DNA from: Paenibacillus pinihumi DSM 23905 = JCM 16419
GTDB taxonomy: Bacteria; Bacillota; Bacilli; Paenibacillales; Paenibacillaceae
Length of the DNA stretch: 64,000 bases
NCBI RefSeq assembly: GCF_000422505.1
Contig: NZ_AULX01000025.1
Span: 1 to 64,000, forward strand
Direction: 5' to 3'
Shown: positions 54,261 to 63,300 of the stretch, piece by piece
How positions within the stretch are numbered: position 1 is the first letter of the stretch
Layout of the letters: each line of letters opens with the position of its first letter
The notes under the pieces: generated by a model
The model's input: the letters and a program-made list of their open reading frames with translations, nothing else
The model's database searches: none
Told to the model about the DNA's origin: nothing
Made by a program: the position numbers and the translations under genes

Positions 54261-54623
54261 ATGGATCGTTATATCATCGAATATTGCTTGAAGAAAAAAG
54301 GAGCCGCCAAGGAATATCCCTTTGGGCCCGATCCCATGGTTTTTAAAGTCGCAGGTAAAATATTCGCGATAATTTTTGAGGAGAAGGATTTCATAAACCT
54401 GAAATGTGACCCTGTAATTGCGGAAAATCTGAGAGAGCAATATGAAGGCGTCACACCGGGCTACCATATGAACAAGCAGCATTGGAATACCGTTAAGCCG
54501 GATGCTTCCTTGCCGGAAGATGACATTAAGGCCATGATCGATCACTCTTACGATTTGATTGTGAGCAAGCTTCCCAAGAGTGTGAGGGAATCGATTGCAG
54601 AAATGAAAACGAAACGAAAATAA
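54261..54623 (+). CDS. MmcQ/YjbR-family protein
   Basis: 120 residues, GAGAGAGG upstream. Family pattern: GAAKEYPFGPDPMVFKVAGKIFAII ... INLKCDPVIAENLREQY ... PGYHMNKQHWNTV, C-terminal ESYDL-type HSYDLIVSKLPK. CyaY-like fold with proposed DNA binding; cellular role undefined. Single gene. Confidence 0.9.
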   Translation: MDRYIIEYCLKKKGAAKEYPFGPDPMVFKVAGKIFAIIFEEKDFINLKCDPVIAENLREQYEGVTPGYHMNKQHWNTVKPDASLPEDDIKAMIDHSYDLIVSKLPKSVRESIAEMKTKRK

Positions 54624-54726
54624 ATGGCTTGTATGGGCCGGTATTTGGTTTGCGGTCATGATGCTATGTGCAGTAGCCGCTCATATGCGCGCCAAGCATC
54701 CACTCGGCAAATCTGCACCGGCAACG

Positions 54727-54764
54727 ATGCACCGCTTCAAGCTTGAATAGCTTGGGCGGTGCAT
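54727..54764 (+). terminator. Terminator-like hairpin
   Basis: ATGCACCGC / GCGGTGCAT with inner AAGCT/AGCTT pairs; only a weak T-run (ATTATTGG). Confidence 0.5.
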
Positions 54765-54795
54765 TATTGGTCGCTTGCTTCAATATTTCTTCCAG

Positions 54796-55284
54796 TTATT
54801 TATCCGATGAGGAGACAGATGCGAGCCGCGAGCTTGCAGAGTGACGCTGTTTGGTGACCGGAATAGGGGATAGTGCTTTGCCCAGCCCGTATTTCGGCAT
54901 GTTGACATAGATGCATTCATAATTGCCCTTCTTCACCTGATAGGTTTCGTGATAAATTGCGACAGCTTTATTGTTGCCGACCTTTTGATTGAAAGCCTTC
55001 CATGCAGCCATGTGCTTCTCCTGCTTGGCATAGGACAGAAGCTGCTCAGCTGAATTCCAATATTGAATCATGACCGTCGTTTTTAATCCAAAGTACGTTT
55101 CCTGCGAGAGAAACCCGAGTTTCTCCTTATTGGAAAACAGCTCTGTAATCATCCCCGGCATAGCCAGAAATACGGGCAGCCATTTGTGTACGGCCCACCA
55201 TTTATTAATTCTCATTCCGATCAGAAAAACAACAATATCTTCTTGATTATCTACGGTATAGCGGCCTTGCAACAGGTTAGCCAT
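54796..55284 (-). CDS. DUF4188-family monooxygenase-like protein
   Basis: 162 residues, GAGGA upstream. MRINKWWAVHKWLPVFLAMPGM and TTVMIQYWNSAEQLLSYA, YHETYQVKKGNYECIYVNMP are the conserved stretches of DUF4188, a dimeric ferredoxin-like fold related to small haem/antibiotic-biosynthesis monooxygenases. Starts 3 bases after the PadR stop, so probably controlled by it. A Ser-rich tail (HSASSRLASVSSSDK) is unusual. Confidence 0.82.
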   Translation of the reverse strand: MANLLQGRYTVDNQEDIVVFLIGMRINKWWAVHKWLPVFLAMPGMITELFSNKEKLGFLSQETYFGLKTTVMIQYWNSAEQLLSYAKQEKHMAAWKAFNQKVGNNKAVAIYHETYQVKKGNYECIYVNMPKYGLGKALSPIPVTKQRHSASSRLASVSSSDK

Positions 55285-55287
55285 TCC

Positions 55288-55845
55288 TCAATGCTCCTCT
55301 CCATGAAATTGCTGTATCGTGGCTGTGCACCACTCAATTCCGGCTTGTGTCGTTCGTTTGCCATAGTCCAATGTCAGCAGCCAGTACCTCGCATCCGCTT
55401 CATCCTCACTCTTTTCGGACTCTATAGACTGCTCAATAGTCAGATAGACCTCATAGCGTGCTTCAAGCATCTCCTTATAATTGTGAAGAAGCTTGATGGT
55501 TTGTATTGCGGACAGGTGGCTCCCGAAAAAAAGCTTCAGCAGCACTTCGTTACGTTCAAATGGCATTTGTACAACAGGCTGTTCAAGCCAGGATTTAAGC
55601 ACATCTTTTCCTTTATCAGTCAGAATGTAGTCGTGGCGGTCAGGCTTGCCGGGCTGCTGATGCGTCTGCAGTTCTGCCAGCCCTTCCTCGGTAATGAGCT
55701 TCAGGGCAGGATAAATTTGACCGTAGCTGATTTTCCAGAAATGAGTCAGGCTCTGGTCGATAAACTGCTTGATGGCATAGCCTGAACGACAGGAGGTTGT
55801 CAGGATACCCAGAATGGCATAGGTTGTGTCATTGTATTTACTCAT
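55288..55845 (-). CDS. PadR-family transcriptional regulator
   Basis: 185 residues. PadR winged helix (AILGILTTSCRSGYAIKQFI ... SYGQIYPALKLITEEGLAEL, 10-60; DYILTDKGKDVL) followed by the C-terminal Vir_act_alpha_C dimerisation helices. Typically a repressor of its own small operon, here with the DUF4188 gene; the inducer is probably a phenolic or drug-like compound. Confidence 0.92.
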   Translation of the reverse strand: MSKYNDTTYAILGILTTSCRSGYAIKQFIDQSLTHFWKISYGQIYPALKLITEEGLAELQTHQQPGKPDRHDYILTDKGKDVLKSWLEQPVVQMPFERNEVLLKLFFGSHLSAIQTIKLLHNYKEMLEARYEVYLTIEQSIESEKSEDEADARYWLLTLDYGKRTTQAGIEWCTATIQQFHGEEH

Positions 55846-55862
55846 TTCATCACCTATCTTAT

Positions 55863-55890
55863 AGATATATATCTTTTTGATATATAGTAA
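55863..55890. promoter_or_regulatory. AT-rich dyad, candidate PadR operator
   Basis: AGATATATATCT (55863-55874, perfect) followed by GATATATAG, 18 bases upstream of the padR-type start and likely over its promoter. Confidence 0.45.
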
Positions 55891-56023
55891 CCCATTTTTA
55901 AAGAGAATGCCAGTGATTCATGAAACATTTCTGCAGCAGAGAGAGGAGAGATAGCATACGTGAATGTGATCAATTTATTCACCAGGATAAGAATGACAAG
56001 GATAATTTAAAAATGTCTCATTA

Positions 56024-56037
56024 TAAAAGCGCTTACA
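56024..56037 (+). promoter_or_regulatory. cre-like site (CcpA)
   Basis: TAAAAGCGCTTACA matches TGWAANCGNTNWCA at 13 of 14 positions. It lies 170 bases upstream of the glycosidase gene and suggests catabolite repression. Confidence 0.5.
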
Positions 56038-56166
56038 TTTACGATAAACTGAAGATGGATCATAGATTTACAATTTTGCCATTGCCGAATGCCGAGGGGG
56101 TGAGATGAATTCGTCTTCGCTGTCTGGTTTACTAGCAGGCTAATGTATGCAATTGACACTGCATAA

Positions 56167-56180
56167 CGGGATGCATCCCG
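56167..56180. promoter_or_regulatory. 14-bp perfect palindrome
   Basis: CGGGATGCATCCCG, 27 bases before the GH43 start and just after a TTGACA (56153-56158). Could be an operator or a leader hairpin. Confidence 0.35.
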
Positions 56181-56207
56181 AATCTATGTTATGAGGAGGT
56201 AACACTG

Positions 56208-57635
56208 ATGAACAAAAAGCTCTTGAGTCTAGTATTGTCAGGAACGATGCTGTTGTCCATCTTTACTGCTTGCACGTCCTCTTCTTCTGCATTGGGTACA
56301 ACCACCATGTCTGGAAACCCTATTTTTACGAGCATTTTTACCGCTGATCCCTCTGCGCATGTGTGGGCTGACGGACGTATTTATGTTTATGCGTCACATG
56401 ATATCTTCCCTTCCAGGGGCAGCGATTTGATGGATAAATACCATGTCTTCTCGTCGGACAACATGGTGGATTGGGTGGACGAAGGAGAAATCCTGCGTGC
56501 GGATGATGTGCCTTGGGGGCGTCCGGAGGGCGGCTTTATGTGGGCTCCTGACGCTGCTTACAAGGACGGAACCTATTACTTCTATTTCCCTCACCCAAGC
56601 GGCAGCAATTGGAATGACACTTGGAAAATCGGGGTGGCAACAAGCGACAAGCCTGCTGCAGACTTTACGGTTCAAGGCTATATACAGGGGCTGCCTGGCA
56701 ACAGCTTTATTGACCCTGCGGTGTTCCGCGATGACGACGGAAGCTATTACTTGTATGGCGGAGGCGGGGGCAAAAGCTACGGCGTCAAGCTGGGCGCTGA
56801 CATGATGTCGCTGGACGGTCCGCTCAAGCAGTTCACCGAGCTGAATGATTTCCATGAGGCATCCTGGGTATTCAAGCGCAACGGCACGTACTACCTGATG
56901 TATTCCGATAATAACCCTGGAGCGAACAACATGCGGTACGCTACCAGCAGCAATCCGCTTGGACCATGGGTCAACCGCGGCGTCATTCTGGACCCGGTAG
57001 TCGGCAGCGAAACATCACATGGATCTATTGTGGAATACAAGGGCAACTGGTACATGTTCTATCACAATGCCAAAATTTCGGGCAACGGTACACTGCGTTC
57101 AGTTGCTGTAGACCGGTTATATTTTAATGCGGATGGAACCATTCAAAAGGTTATTCAAACGACTGACGGTGTGCCGGCTGTCGGTCCGCGTTCCCACGCT
57201 ACAGAGATCAAGTATTATGATTTAATAAATGATAATTATGATGAATATACGCAGAAGACCGAATATGCCATGACCGCCAGCAACGTAACCATCGGGGGCG
57301 GGGCGGTACGTTCAGGCAATAATATTGAAAACATGCATATTGCCGGTTCCTATATCCAGTTGACAGGCATAAACGGCGGGGCAGGCGGCAAGGCGCTAGT
57401 TACTGTGCAGTATGCTTCCGCCGACAGCGGGGCTGCTTTTAAAGTAGATGCCAGTGGCGATACAGCCGGGGACGGCTATTTCCTTGCCCTTCCGGGCACA
57501 GGAGGCTGGGGCAACTATACCGGCAAGACCAGCCGCCTGGTCGACTTGAATCCGGGGACGAATAACACGATTAAGCTGAGCGGAGGTATGGGAGGAGCCA
57601 ATATTTCTAAAGTAATTGTGTCATTGATTCCTTAA
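56208..57635 (+). CDS. GH43-family glycosidase lipoprotein with C-terminal CBM6-like module
   Basis: 475 residues, GAGGAGG upstream. Lipobox SIFTAC (Cys ~22). Five-bladed propeller ~35-330 with the family acidic residues: base Asp in FTADPSAHVW, pKa-modulating Asp in SFIDPAVFRDDDG, proton donor Glu in FHEASWVFK, plus TSHGSIVEYKGNWYMFYH. The C-terminal ~130 residues (TASNVTIGGGAV onward) resemble a carbohydrate-binding beta-sandwich. Probably an arabinofuranosidase or xylosidase anchored outside the cell. Confidence 0.88.
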   Translation: MNKKLLSLVLSGTMLLSIFTACTSSSSALGTTTMSGNPIFTSIFTADPSAHVWADGRIYVYASHDIFPSRGSDLMDKYHVFSSDNMVDWVDEGEILRADDVPWGRPEGGFMWAPDAAYKDGTYYFYFPHPSGSNWNDTWKIGVATSDKPAADFTVQGYIQGLPGNSFIDPAVFRDDDGSYYLYGGGGGKSYGVKLGADMMSLDGPLKQFTELNDFHEASWVFKRNGTYYLMYSDNNPGANNMRYATSSNPLGPWVNRGVILDPVVGSETSHGSIVEYKGNWYMFYHNAKISGNGTLRSVAVDRLYFNADGTIQKVIQTTDGVPAVGPRSHATEIKYYDLINDNYDEYTQKTEYAMTASNVTIGGGAVRSGNNIENMHIAGSYIQLTGINGGAGGKALVTVQYASADSGAAFKVDASGDTAGDGYFLALPGTGGWGNYTGKTSRLVDLNPGTNNTIKLSGGMGGANISKVIVSLIP

Positions 57636-57701
57636 TGATTGGGCGTTAGCATCTTTTCGAACATCGGGAAGGTGTAATCCCAAATTGTAAAAAATCATAA
57701 A

Positions 57702-57753
57702 AAATAAAGGTTGATACATCGTATACATGACGATATGTATCAACCTTTTATTT
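57702..57753. terminator. Strong terminator
   Basis: AAATAAAGGTTGATACATCG pairs with CGATATGTATCAACCTTTTATTT (near perfect, ~20 bp), T-rich on both sides; serves the GH43 gene and possibly the opposing SDR remnant. Confidence 0.9.
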
Positions 57754-57756
57754 CAA

Positions 57757-57903
57757 TTACACAATGGAGTGGCCTCCATCTACATGCAACACGCTGCCTG
57801 TGTTAAATTCATTTCGGATGAGAGAGAGCACACTTTCAGCGACATCCTCAGCAGTCCCGATCCGGTTTACGGGGAGAGCACGGGACACATGTTGGAAAAA
57901 CTG
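57757..57903 (-). pseudogene. C-terminal remnant of a short-chain dehydrogenase/reductase
   Basis: Minus strand reads QFFQHVSRALPVNRIGTAED, VAESVLSLIRNEFNTGSVLH, then VDGGHSIV and stop. This is the usual SDR end (GR-I-G-x-x-EDVA ... TG..L.VDGG). The frame is closed by TAG at 57912-57910, so catalytic and NAD-binding parts are missing. Confidence 0.8.
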
Positions 57904-58197
57904 ATGAAGCTAAGAAAAGCGGGCGTACAAATGATTGACGGCTATCTGAAAGAAATGAAGCCCTACTACAACAAGACAGATCGCAGTGCCTTTCCTTTGC
58001 GGCTGATCTTTGACAAGGATAGTAAGGGTGAATTCAAATATGAGCTGTTTTACCTGCTGTCTATTTCAGAACAGATAACGGTGCATCCGGTGCAAGCCTA
58101 TTTTGAACAGCATTTTGCAGAGAACCGGGAAGAAAAAGAGCAGCTTGGCTATGGCATGATGAAAGACGAACTGTCTGCCCTTTCAGTTGGACAATAG
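57889..58197 (+). CDS. Hypothetical protein, possibly 5'-truncated
   Basis: 102 residues from ATG 57889, inside the SDR remnant; GGGGAG lies 14 bases upstream, too far to be convincing. Charged, helical product (MLEKLMKLRKAGVQMIDGYL ... FPLRLIFDKDSKGEFKYELF) with no recognised family. Upstream codons in the same frame are antisense SDR sequence, so the natural start may have been lost at the junction. Followed by a terminator, which supports it having been a gene. Confidence 0.5.
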   Translation: MLEKLMKLRKAGVQMIDGYLKEMKPYYNKTDRSAFPLRLIFDKDSKGEFKYELFYLLSISEQITVHPVQAYFEQHFAENREEKEQLGYGMMKDELSALSVGQ

Positions 58198-58227
58198 CAG
58201 TTTTGTTTGGGCAGCATTCAATAAGAG

Positions 58228-58268
58228 TACACCGCTTTAAGCAAAGCTTGCTTATACGGTGTATTTTT
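58228..58268 (+). terminator. Terminator
   Basis: TACACCG / CGGTGTA with inner AAGCA/TGCTT, followed by TTTTT. Confidence 0.75.
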
Positions 58269-58352
58269 CCTTTTTAACTTAATTTGGAACATTTAGTGAA
58301 AGCCGTACGTCTTATTGAATAGCATTTCCTTGGAATTTAAAGGAGGAGTAAG

Positions 58353-58979
58353 ATGAAGAAGGAATTTTTAATTTTTGCGCTTATCACAGTTTGCTTATTA
58401 TCCGCTTGTCAAAAGGATAACGGTGCGTTGCCAACAGTAAATCAAACGCAAGGGGAACAGACTGAAGGTCAAACGAACCAGGAGCAGGGCAAGGATGACG
58501 ACCCAAACCAGGAGACAAATAATCAAACAGACAAGACGCGGCTCTTTGATCTTAAAGAATTTGACGGAACAAAAGAAATAACTCTTCATTGGGGGGACCA
58601 GCAATCAACAGCTCAATTTATCAAAGCGCCTTATCTGCCATTTGGCCTGTATATTCCTGATAAAATGGAAACCATTAAGTTTTCGGATGGGGAGGAGTGG
58701 GGCTACGATAATAACCGCATTTCCTTGCTGGAATATTACGATACCTATACTTCAGACCTGAATAGCCAAAACCCGGAACTTCAAAAATATGAAGAATATG
58801 CAGGTTCGACGAAATGGGATGGGCCTGACCAAGTCAAAGTGAAATTTGAGGACTATTTTGTCCTTGAGCAGGGTGGGCAGAAATATGTGGTTCGGCTTTC
58901 GTATTCTGAGGATGAAACAAAAACCGCACTGCCCATGTTCCTGGAGGTTCTGAAAAACCTCAAATCCGTTTCTGAATAA
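58353..58979 (+). CDS. Lipoprotein of unknown function
   Basis: 208 residues, AAAGGAGG upstream. Lipobox CLLSAC (Cys ~19), then a Gln/Asn/Glu-rich spacer (~25-60), then a compact domain (DGTKEITLHWGDQQSTAQFI ... FVLEQGGQKYVVRLSYSED). Not recognised. Monocistronic, between two terminators. Confidence 0.8.
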   Translation: MKKEFLIFALITVCLLSACQKDNGALPTVNQTQGEQTEGQTNQEQGKDDDPNQETNNQTDKTRLFDLKEFDGTKEITLHWGDQQSTAQFIKAPYLPFGLYIPDKMETIKFSDGEEWGYDNNRISLLEYYDTYTSDLNSQNPELQKYEEYAGSTKWDGPDQVKVKFEDYFVLEQGGQKYVVRLSYSEDETKTALPMFLEVLKNLKSVSE

Positions 58980-59064
58980 CCGCCATATTCACTCACCGCA
59001 TATTTGTATGTATCGGGTTGACTTCCAAATGGTGTTTTAACCAACAGGATCGCATGAATGGCAA

Positions 59065-59120
59065 AAAGCCGTACCATCACGACGGGAACCGTGAACAGTC
59101 CCAAGTGGCAGTACGGCTTT
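59065..59120. terminator. Bidirectional terminator-like hairpin
   Basis: AAAGCCGTAC / GTACGGCTTT, with inner CGGGAACCGTG-type pairs, between convergent lipoprotein and yeeN genes. Confidence 0.7.
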
Positions 59121-59138
59121 CTCAGACGGACATAAAAT

Positions 59139-59858
59139 TTAATCCGCAAACTCCACGTTATGATATACCTGCTGTACGTCCTCCAGGTCTTCAAGCGTGT
59201 CGATAATCTTCTCGAACGATGCGATAGACTCCTCGGGGAGCGTAACATAGTTCTGGGCAAGCATGGTCAGCTCGGCCACTGTAAATTCAGTGATTCCTGC
59301 TTGATGCAGTGCCTCCTGAACAGCGTGGAAGTGATCCGGCTCTGCATAGACCAGCACGTTGTCATCCTCTTCCTCGATATCCCGTACATCTACATCTGCT
59401 TCCAGCAGAATCTCCATAACCTCATCCAGCGGTTTATCAGCTACACCGATTACTGCTGTTGCATCAAACATATACGCAACGGAGCCGTTAACGCCCATAT
59501 TGCCGTTATTCTTACTGAAAGCGGCACGAACAGCCGATGCTGTACGGTTAACGTTATTGGTCAGCGCATCTACGATGATCATGGAGCCGTTCGGGCCAAA
59601 GCCCTCATAGCGCAATTCTTCATAGATTTCATCCGAGCTGCCTTTGGCCTTGTCAATTGCACGGTCGATGATTGCTTTGGGCACGTTGTACGTTTTGGCG
59701 CGCTCAAGCACGACCTTCAGCGCACGGTTGGATTCGGGGTCCGGCTCACCTTTGCGCGCCGCGACATAGATTTCGAGGCCAAATTTGGCATAAACCCGGC
59801 TGGTATTGGCATCCTTGGATGCTTTTTTTTCTTTAATGTTATTCCATTTGCGACCCAT
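59139..59858 (-). CDS. yeeN: YebC/PmpR-family protein (YeeN type)
   Basis: Start at ATG 59858 (GCAGG upstream); the longer frame has no support. 239 residues: [20 protein letters not shown] at the N-terminus and [34 protein letters not shown] in the middle define the YeeN branch (YrbC-type begins differently). YebC proteins were named as transcription regulators; recent work links members of the family to translation of proline stretches. Confidence 0.93.
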   Translation of the reverse strand: MGRKWNNIKEKKASKDANTSRVYAKFGLEIYVAARKGEPDPESNRALKVVLERAKTYNVPKAIIDRAIDKAKGSSDEIYEELRYEGFGPNGSMIIVDALTNNVNRTASAVRAAFSKNNGNMGVNGSVAYMFDATAVIGVADKPLDEVMEILLEADVDVRDIEEEDDNVLVYAEPDHFHAVQEALHQAGITEFTVAELTMLAQNYVTLPEESIASFEKIIDTLEDLEDVQQVYHNVEFAD

Positions 59859-60136
59859 CTCAAACCTGCTTTCTATATAAAATAATCTCAACTTTAGTAT
59901 AACCAAATATGCGGGTGGTTGGACAGTATAAGAACACGCAAATCCTCCTTATGACCTCCAATTAACCGCCATCTTATTTATCTATTATACCAAGCCCGGC
60001 ACGGGGATGAAAGGAAAAGGGAGTGTCCGGCATGCTCATGGTATACTAAAGAGTAAAAAAAGTTGTCACGCTTGAAGAATCCAAAGCTGGGGAGGCTGAA
60101 CCGGATTAAATTTTACGTGATGCAATGGAGGTCATG

Positions 60137-60514
60137 ATGTCAAATAATCAGAGAAAAGAGCCTTTTCGCTATACCCTGAAGGAGCCGCTTGCACTGGAAA
60201 TCTATATATTGAGTGTTAACGGGGTCCCGGCACCCGCCAAGCCGATCCCTGCCGAGTTGTTCGATATCAGCCGGTCCGGCTGCCAGATTGCGCTCCCGCT
60301 TAGTCTGCATGCTGAATCGAATGATGTAAGGATTCGTATGAGTCTGACCCTCGTTGAGGACCCTATCGCATTAGAAGGTACGCTGCGTTGGGATAAAAAG
60401 CAAGAGAGTCAGTGGTTCTATGGCGTAAATCTTGAAACGAAAGGGGATGATCAGGAACGGCTGTTCAAGGAGATGCGAATGCTTGCAGGACAGGGGAGGA
60501 TTATTGTGAAATAG
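60137..60514 (+). CDS. PilZ-domain protein
   Basis: ATG 60137 with GGAGG at 5 bases (ATG 60134 adjacent). 125 residues. KEPFRYTL near the N-terminus and DISRSGCQI (~43-51) correspond to the [RK]xxxR and DxSxxG c-di-GMP-binding motifs. Standalone PilZ protein, so likely a c-di-GMP effector; the motAB genes in the window are a conceivable but distant link. Confidence 0.8.
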   Translation: MSNNQRKEPFRYTLKEPLALEIYILSVNGVPAPAKPIPAELFDISRSGCQIALPLSLHAESNDVRIRMSLTLVEDPIALEGTLRWDKKQESQWFYGVNLETKGDDQERLFKEMRMLAGQGRIIVK

Positions 60515-60706
60515 GATCAATGAGTAAAATTGTGTAAATAAGCAAACCCTAATCTTACAAAATTGGATGGTTTTCCTTTGCCGGAAATGAATTGGCCTCA
60601 ACCTGCATGATAGTAAGCATTTTCTGCTTGACAGTTGCGCAGGGAGAGGTTCATAATACTATCCATACTAAATCCATGGGATTTATAAGATAGGGGAGTG
60701 TTAGAC

Positions 60707-62314
60707 GTGTTAAAGTACAAAACATCTTTAAAGAAAACATTAGCGATAGGCATGTCGGCAATTGTATTGATGGTACTGGTTGCCGGATGCTCTGGAGCCA
60801 AGAATACACCCGAACAAACGAACAAGCCCCCGCAAAATACGAACCAGGGCGCAAATCAGGGCGAGCCTGCAACAGGAGGCACCTTCGTATACGGGCGGCC
60901 TGCTTCCGTGACTTCATTTGATCTGCATAATCAGATTACAGCGAACAATGCGTTTGCGATTGACAAAGTATTTGAGTCGCTCGTTACCTTCGATAGCGAC
61001 GGCAAAATCACAGATTGGCTAGCCAAGTCCCACAGCATCAGTGAGGATGGATTGACGTACACATTTGTGCTACGTGACGGCTTGAAGTTCTCTAATGGAA
61101 CGGATGTAAAAGCTGAGGATGCCGTATTCTCCATTAACCGGCATTTGAAGGTTGGCGGTCCGCTTGCGATTGCGGCCAAGATTGAAGAGGTTAAGGCTGA
61201 GGATGAGCATACGCTGGTGATCAAGCTCAAGGAGCCGTACACGCCGTTTATTTCGGAGCTTTCCAACTTCTCCAATGGGATTATCCCGAACAACTTCGGC
61301 GGGGCTTCCGAGGAAGAGTTCTTCAAGAAGCCAATCGGTACAGGACCATTTGTTGTTGAAAAGTGGGACCCGGCAGGCGATGTGACTTTTGCAAAGAACA
61401 CAAACTACTGGCAGGAAGGCAAGCCTTACATTGATAAGCTGGTCTACAAGCTCATTCAAGATGACAGTCAGGCAATCAACCAGCTGAAAGCGGGAGAAGT
61501 AGACGCAATAGAGTCGCTGGCACTGCAAAATGCCAACGAGATCAAGAAGGGGCCGGAGACTACTGTTGTCACCAATGGCAGCTGGGTCACTGAGCAGTTG
61601 TTCTTCAATACATTGGACAAGCATTTCTCCGATGTTCATGTGCGCCGTGCCTTGGCCCTGGCGGTCAATCGGGACGGACTGACCAATGCGCTCACGTTCG
61701 GCTATGCGAAGACGGCGAATTCCTTGCTGCCGACAGCGATTCCTTACAATGCCAATGATACGGTCAAACCACTGAATTTCGATGTAACGGCAGCCAAGGA
61801 AGAGCTTGCCGAATCGGGCTTCCCGAATGGCTTCTCGACGAAATTGCTGGTCGCTTCCGGCAACAGCACCAGAGCACAGGAAGCACAAATTATCCAGGCG
61901 GCAGGCAAGGAGATCGGCATTAACATTGAGATCGAATCCATTGAATTGGCTACGTTCCGCGAGCGGTTCTTTGCCTATGATTTCTCAATTATGTTGAACA
62001 GCGGCCAAGCGGATTCACCGGATGCGAATTCGATTATTGCATTCCAAACCGATCCGGAAGGCTTCAGCAAGTCTTACTGGACACATTATACGAATGATGA
62101 AGTAACCAAACTTCTCCGTGAAGGGCAAAAAACATTGGATGGAGACGGGCGTGCCGCTGTTTACGGCAAGCTGCTGCAAATCCTTGCAGATGAAGTACCT
62201 TACATTCCGCTCTTCTATCCGGATATTCTGAAAGGTGTTCGTTCTTCCGTGGAAGGCCTGGTTGTGTTGCCTAACGGCAGCCTCCGCCTGGAGGACGTCC
62301 GGCTTCAGAAATGA
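60707..62314 (+). CDS. ABC importer peptide-binding lipoprotein (DppA/OppA type)
   Basis: GTG 60707 has GGGGAG at 8 bases; GTG 60698 overlaps that site. 535 residues. Lipobox LVAGC, linker rich in N, Q and P, then SBP_bac_5 fold: LAKSHSISEDGLTYTFVLRD, GLKFSNGTDVKAEDAVFSIN, PIGTGPFVVEKWDPAGD, HVRRALALAVNRDGL. First gene of an operon with two permeases. Confidence 0.93.
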   Translation: MLKYKTSLKKTLAIGMSAIVLMVLVAGCSGAKNTPEQTNKPPQNTNQGANQGEPATGGTFVYGRPASVTSFDLHNQITANNAFAIDKVFESLVTFDSDGKITDWLAKSHSISEDGLTYTFVLRDGLKFSNGTDVKAEDAVFSINRHLKVGGPLAIAAKIEEVKAEDEHTLVIKLKEPYTPFISELSNFSNGIIPNNFGGASEEEFFKKPIGTGPFVVEKWDPAGDVTFAKNTNYWQEGKPYIDKLVYKLIQDDSQAINQLKAGEVDAIESLALQNANEIKKGPETTVVTNGSWVTEQLFFNTLDKHFSDVHVRRALALAVNRDGLTNALTFGYAKTANSLLPTAIPYNANDTVKPLNFDVTAAKEELAESGFPNGFSTKLLVASGNSTRAQEAQIIQAAGKEIGINIEIESIELATFRERFFAYDFSIMLNSGQADSPDANSIIAFQTDPEGFSKSYWTHYTNDEVTKLLREGQKTLDGDGRAAVYGKLLQILADEVPYIPLFYPDILKGVRSSVEGLVVLPNGSLRLEDVRLQK

Positions 62315-63300
62315 TGAAACTAAGCAAAGCGACAATGAAACCGGCAGGGACCAAAAGCTCATACAGCTGGCTTATCATGGCGATTGTCAGAGCCGTAATC
62401 GTGATTTTCTGTGTGGTGACAGCCGTTTTTTTCATCATTCGGATCGTACCGGGCGACCCGGCCAAAATGATATTGGGAGAGTACAGTACGCCTGAGGCCC
62501 TTGAGCGCATGCATCATGCGCTCGGGCTGGACCTCCCTGTATGGGAGCAGTTCATCCGGTTTGTGAAGACGCTGTTCACCCAGGGAGATACTGGCAATTC
62601 CATTATTGCCGGGACCTCCACCAGAGAGCTGGTTGCCGAGCGGGCTCCGGTTACACTGCTTCTGATCGGGATGGCTTGTGTTTTGGCGGTGGTGATCGCC
62701 CTATTGCTGGCTGCGGTTGCCGCTACACAAAAAGACAAGCTGCTGGATCATCTGATCCGTATTTTTCCTACAGTTACTTTGGGTATGCCAATCTTTTGGG
62801 TTGGCTTACTTTTAATTCTGGCGTTTAGTGTCCACCTGCGCTGGTTCCCTGTTGGGGGAATCGGGGAAGGCTGGAGCGGGACGCTGTACAGCCTGACGCT
62901 GCCGGCGATAACGGTGGCCTTCTCGCAGACACCGACTTTGATCCGGTCCTTGCGGGTACAGATGATTGAAGTGCTGGAATCAGATTTCGTTGTCACCTTG
63001 AAGGCTGCGGGAATACCGGGGAGAATCATTCTGTTCAAACATGTGCTCCGGAACGCCGCTCTCCCTACCCTGATGCTGCTTGGGGTCAATATTTCGTATC
63101 TGATCGGCGGCACATTGGTCGTGGAGCAGGTATTTGGCATCAAGGGAATTGGCAGCCTGTTGTTCACTTCCATTTCCAATCGGGATTTTCCGGTCATTCA
63201 AGGAATCGCCCTCTATTGTGCGATTGGTGTAGTGATTATCAGTCTCCTGATTGAGATCATTTCCTGGCTGCTTGATCCCAGAACGAAAGGAAAACCATGA
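62311..63300 (+). CDS. ABC importer permease (DppB/OppB type)
   Basis: ATG 62311 overlaps the binding-protein stop (ATGA). 329 residues, six transmembrane helices; IIRIVPGDPAKMILGEYSTP near the N-terminus and LKAAGIPGRIILFKHVLRNA (EAA loop) are diagnostic. Confidence 0.94.
   Translation: MMKLSKATMKPAGTKSSYSWLIMAIVRAVIVIFCVVTAVFFIIRIVPGDPAKMILGEYSTPEALERMHHALGLDLPVWEQFIRFVKTLFTQGDTGNSIIAGTSTRELVAERAPVTLLLIGMACVLAVVIALLLAAVAATQKDKLLDHLIRIFPTVTLGMPIFWVGLLLILAFSVHLRWFPVGGIGEGWSGTLYSLTLPAITVAFSQTPTLIRSLRVQMIEVLESDFVVTLKAAGIPGRIILFKHVLRNAALPTLMLLGVNISYLIGGTLVVEQVFGIKGIGSLLFTSISNRDFPVIQGIALYCAIGVVIISLLIEIISWLLDPRTKGKP

Larger units (their letters stand above)
55846..56207. other. Intergenic region between PadR gene and GH43 gene
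   Basis: Contains AT-rich dyads next to the PadR start, a cre-like site and a CG-rich palindrome. A 62-codon open frame (55920-56108) has no ribosome site and is not considered coding. Confidence 0.5.

Noticed and set aside
55920-56108. 62-codon frame upstream of the GH43 gene
   Set aside because: No ribosome site, overlaps a cre-like site and has no domain; treated as non-coding.
59160-59885. 241-codon plus-strand frame
   Set aside because: Antisense shadow of the yeeN gene.
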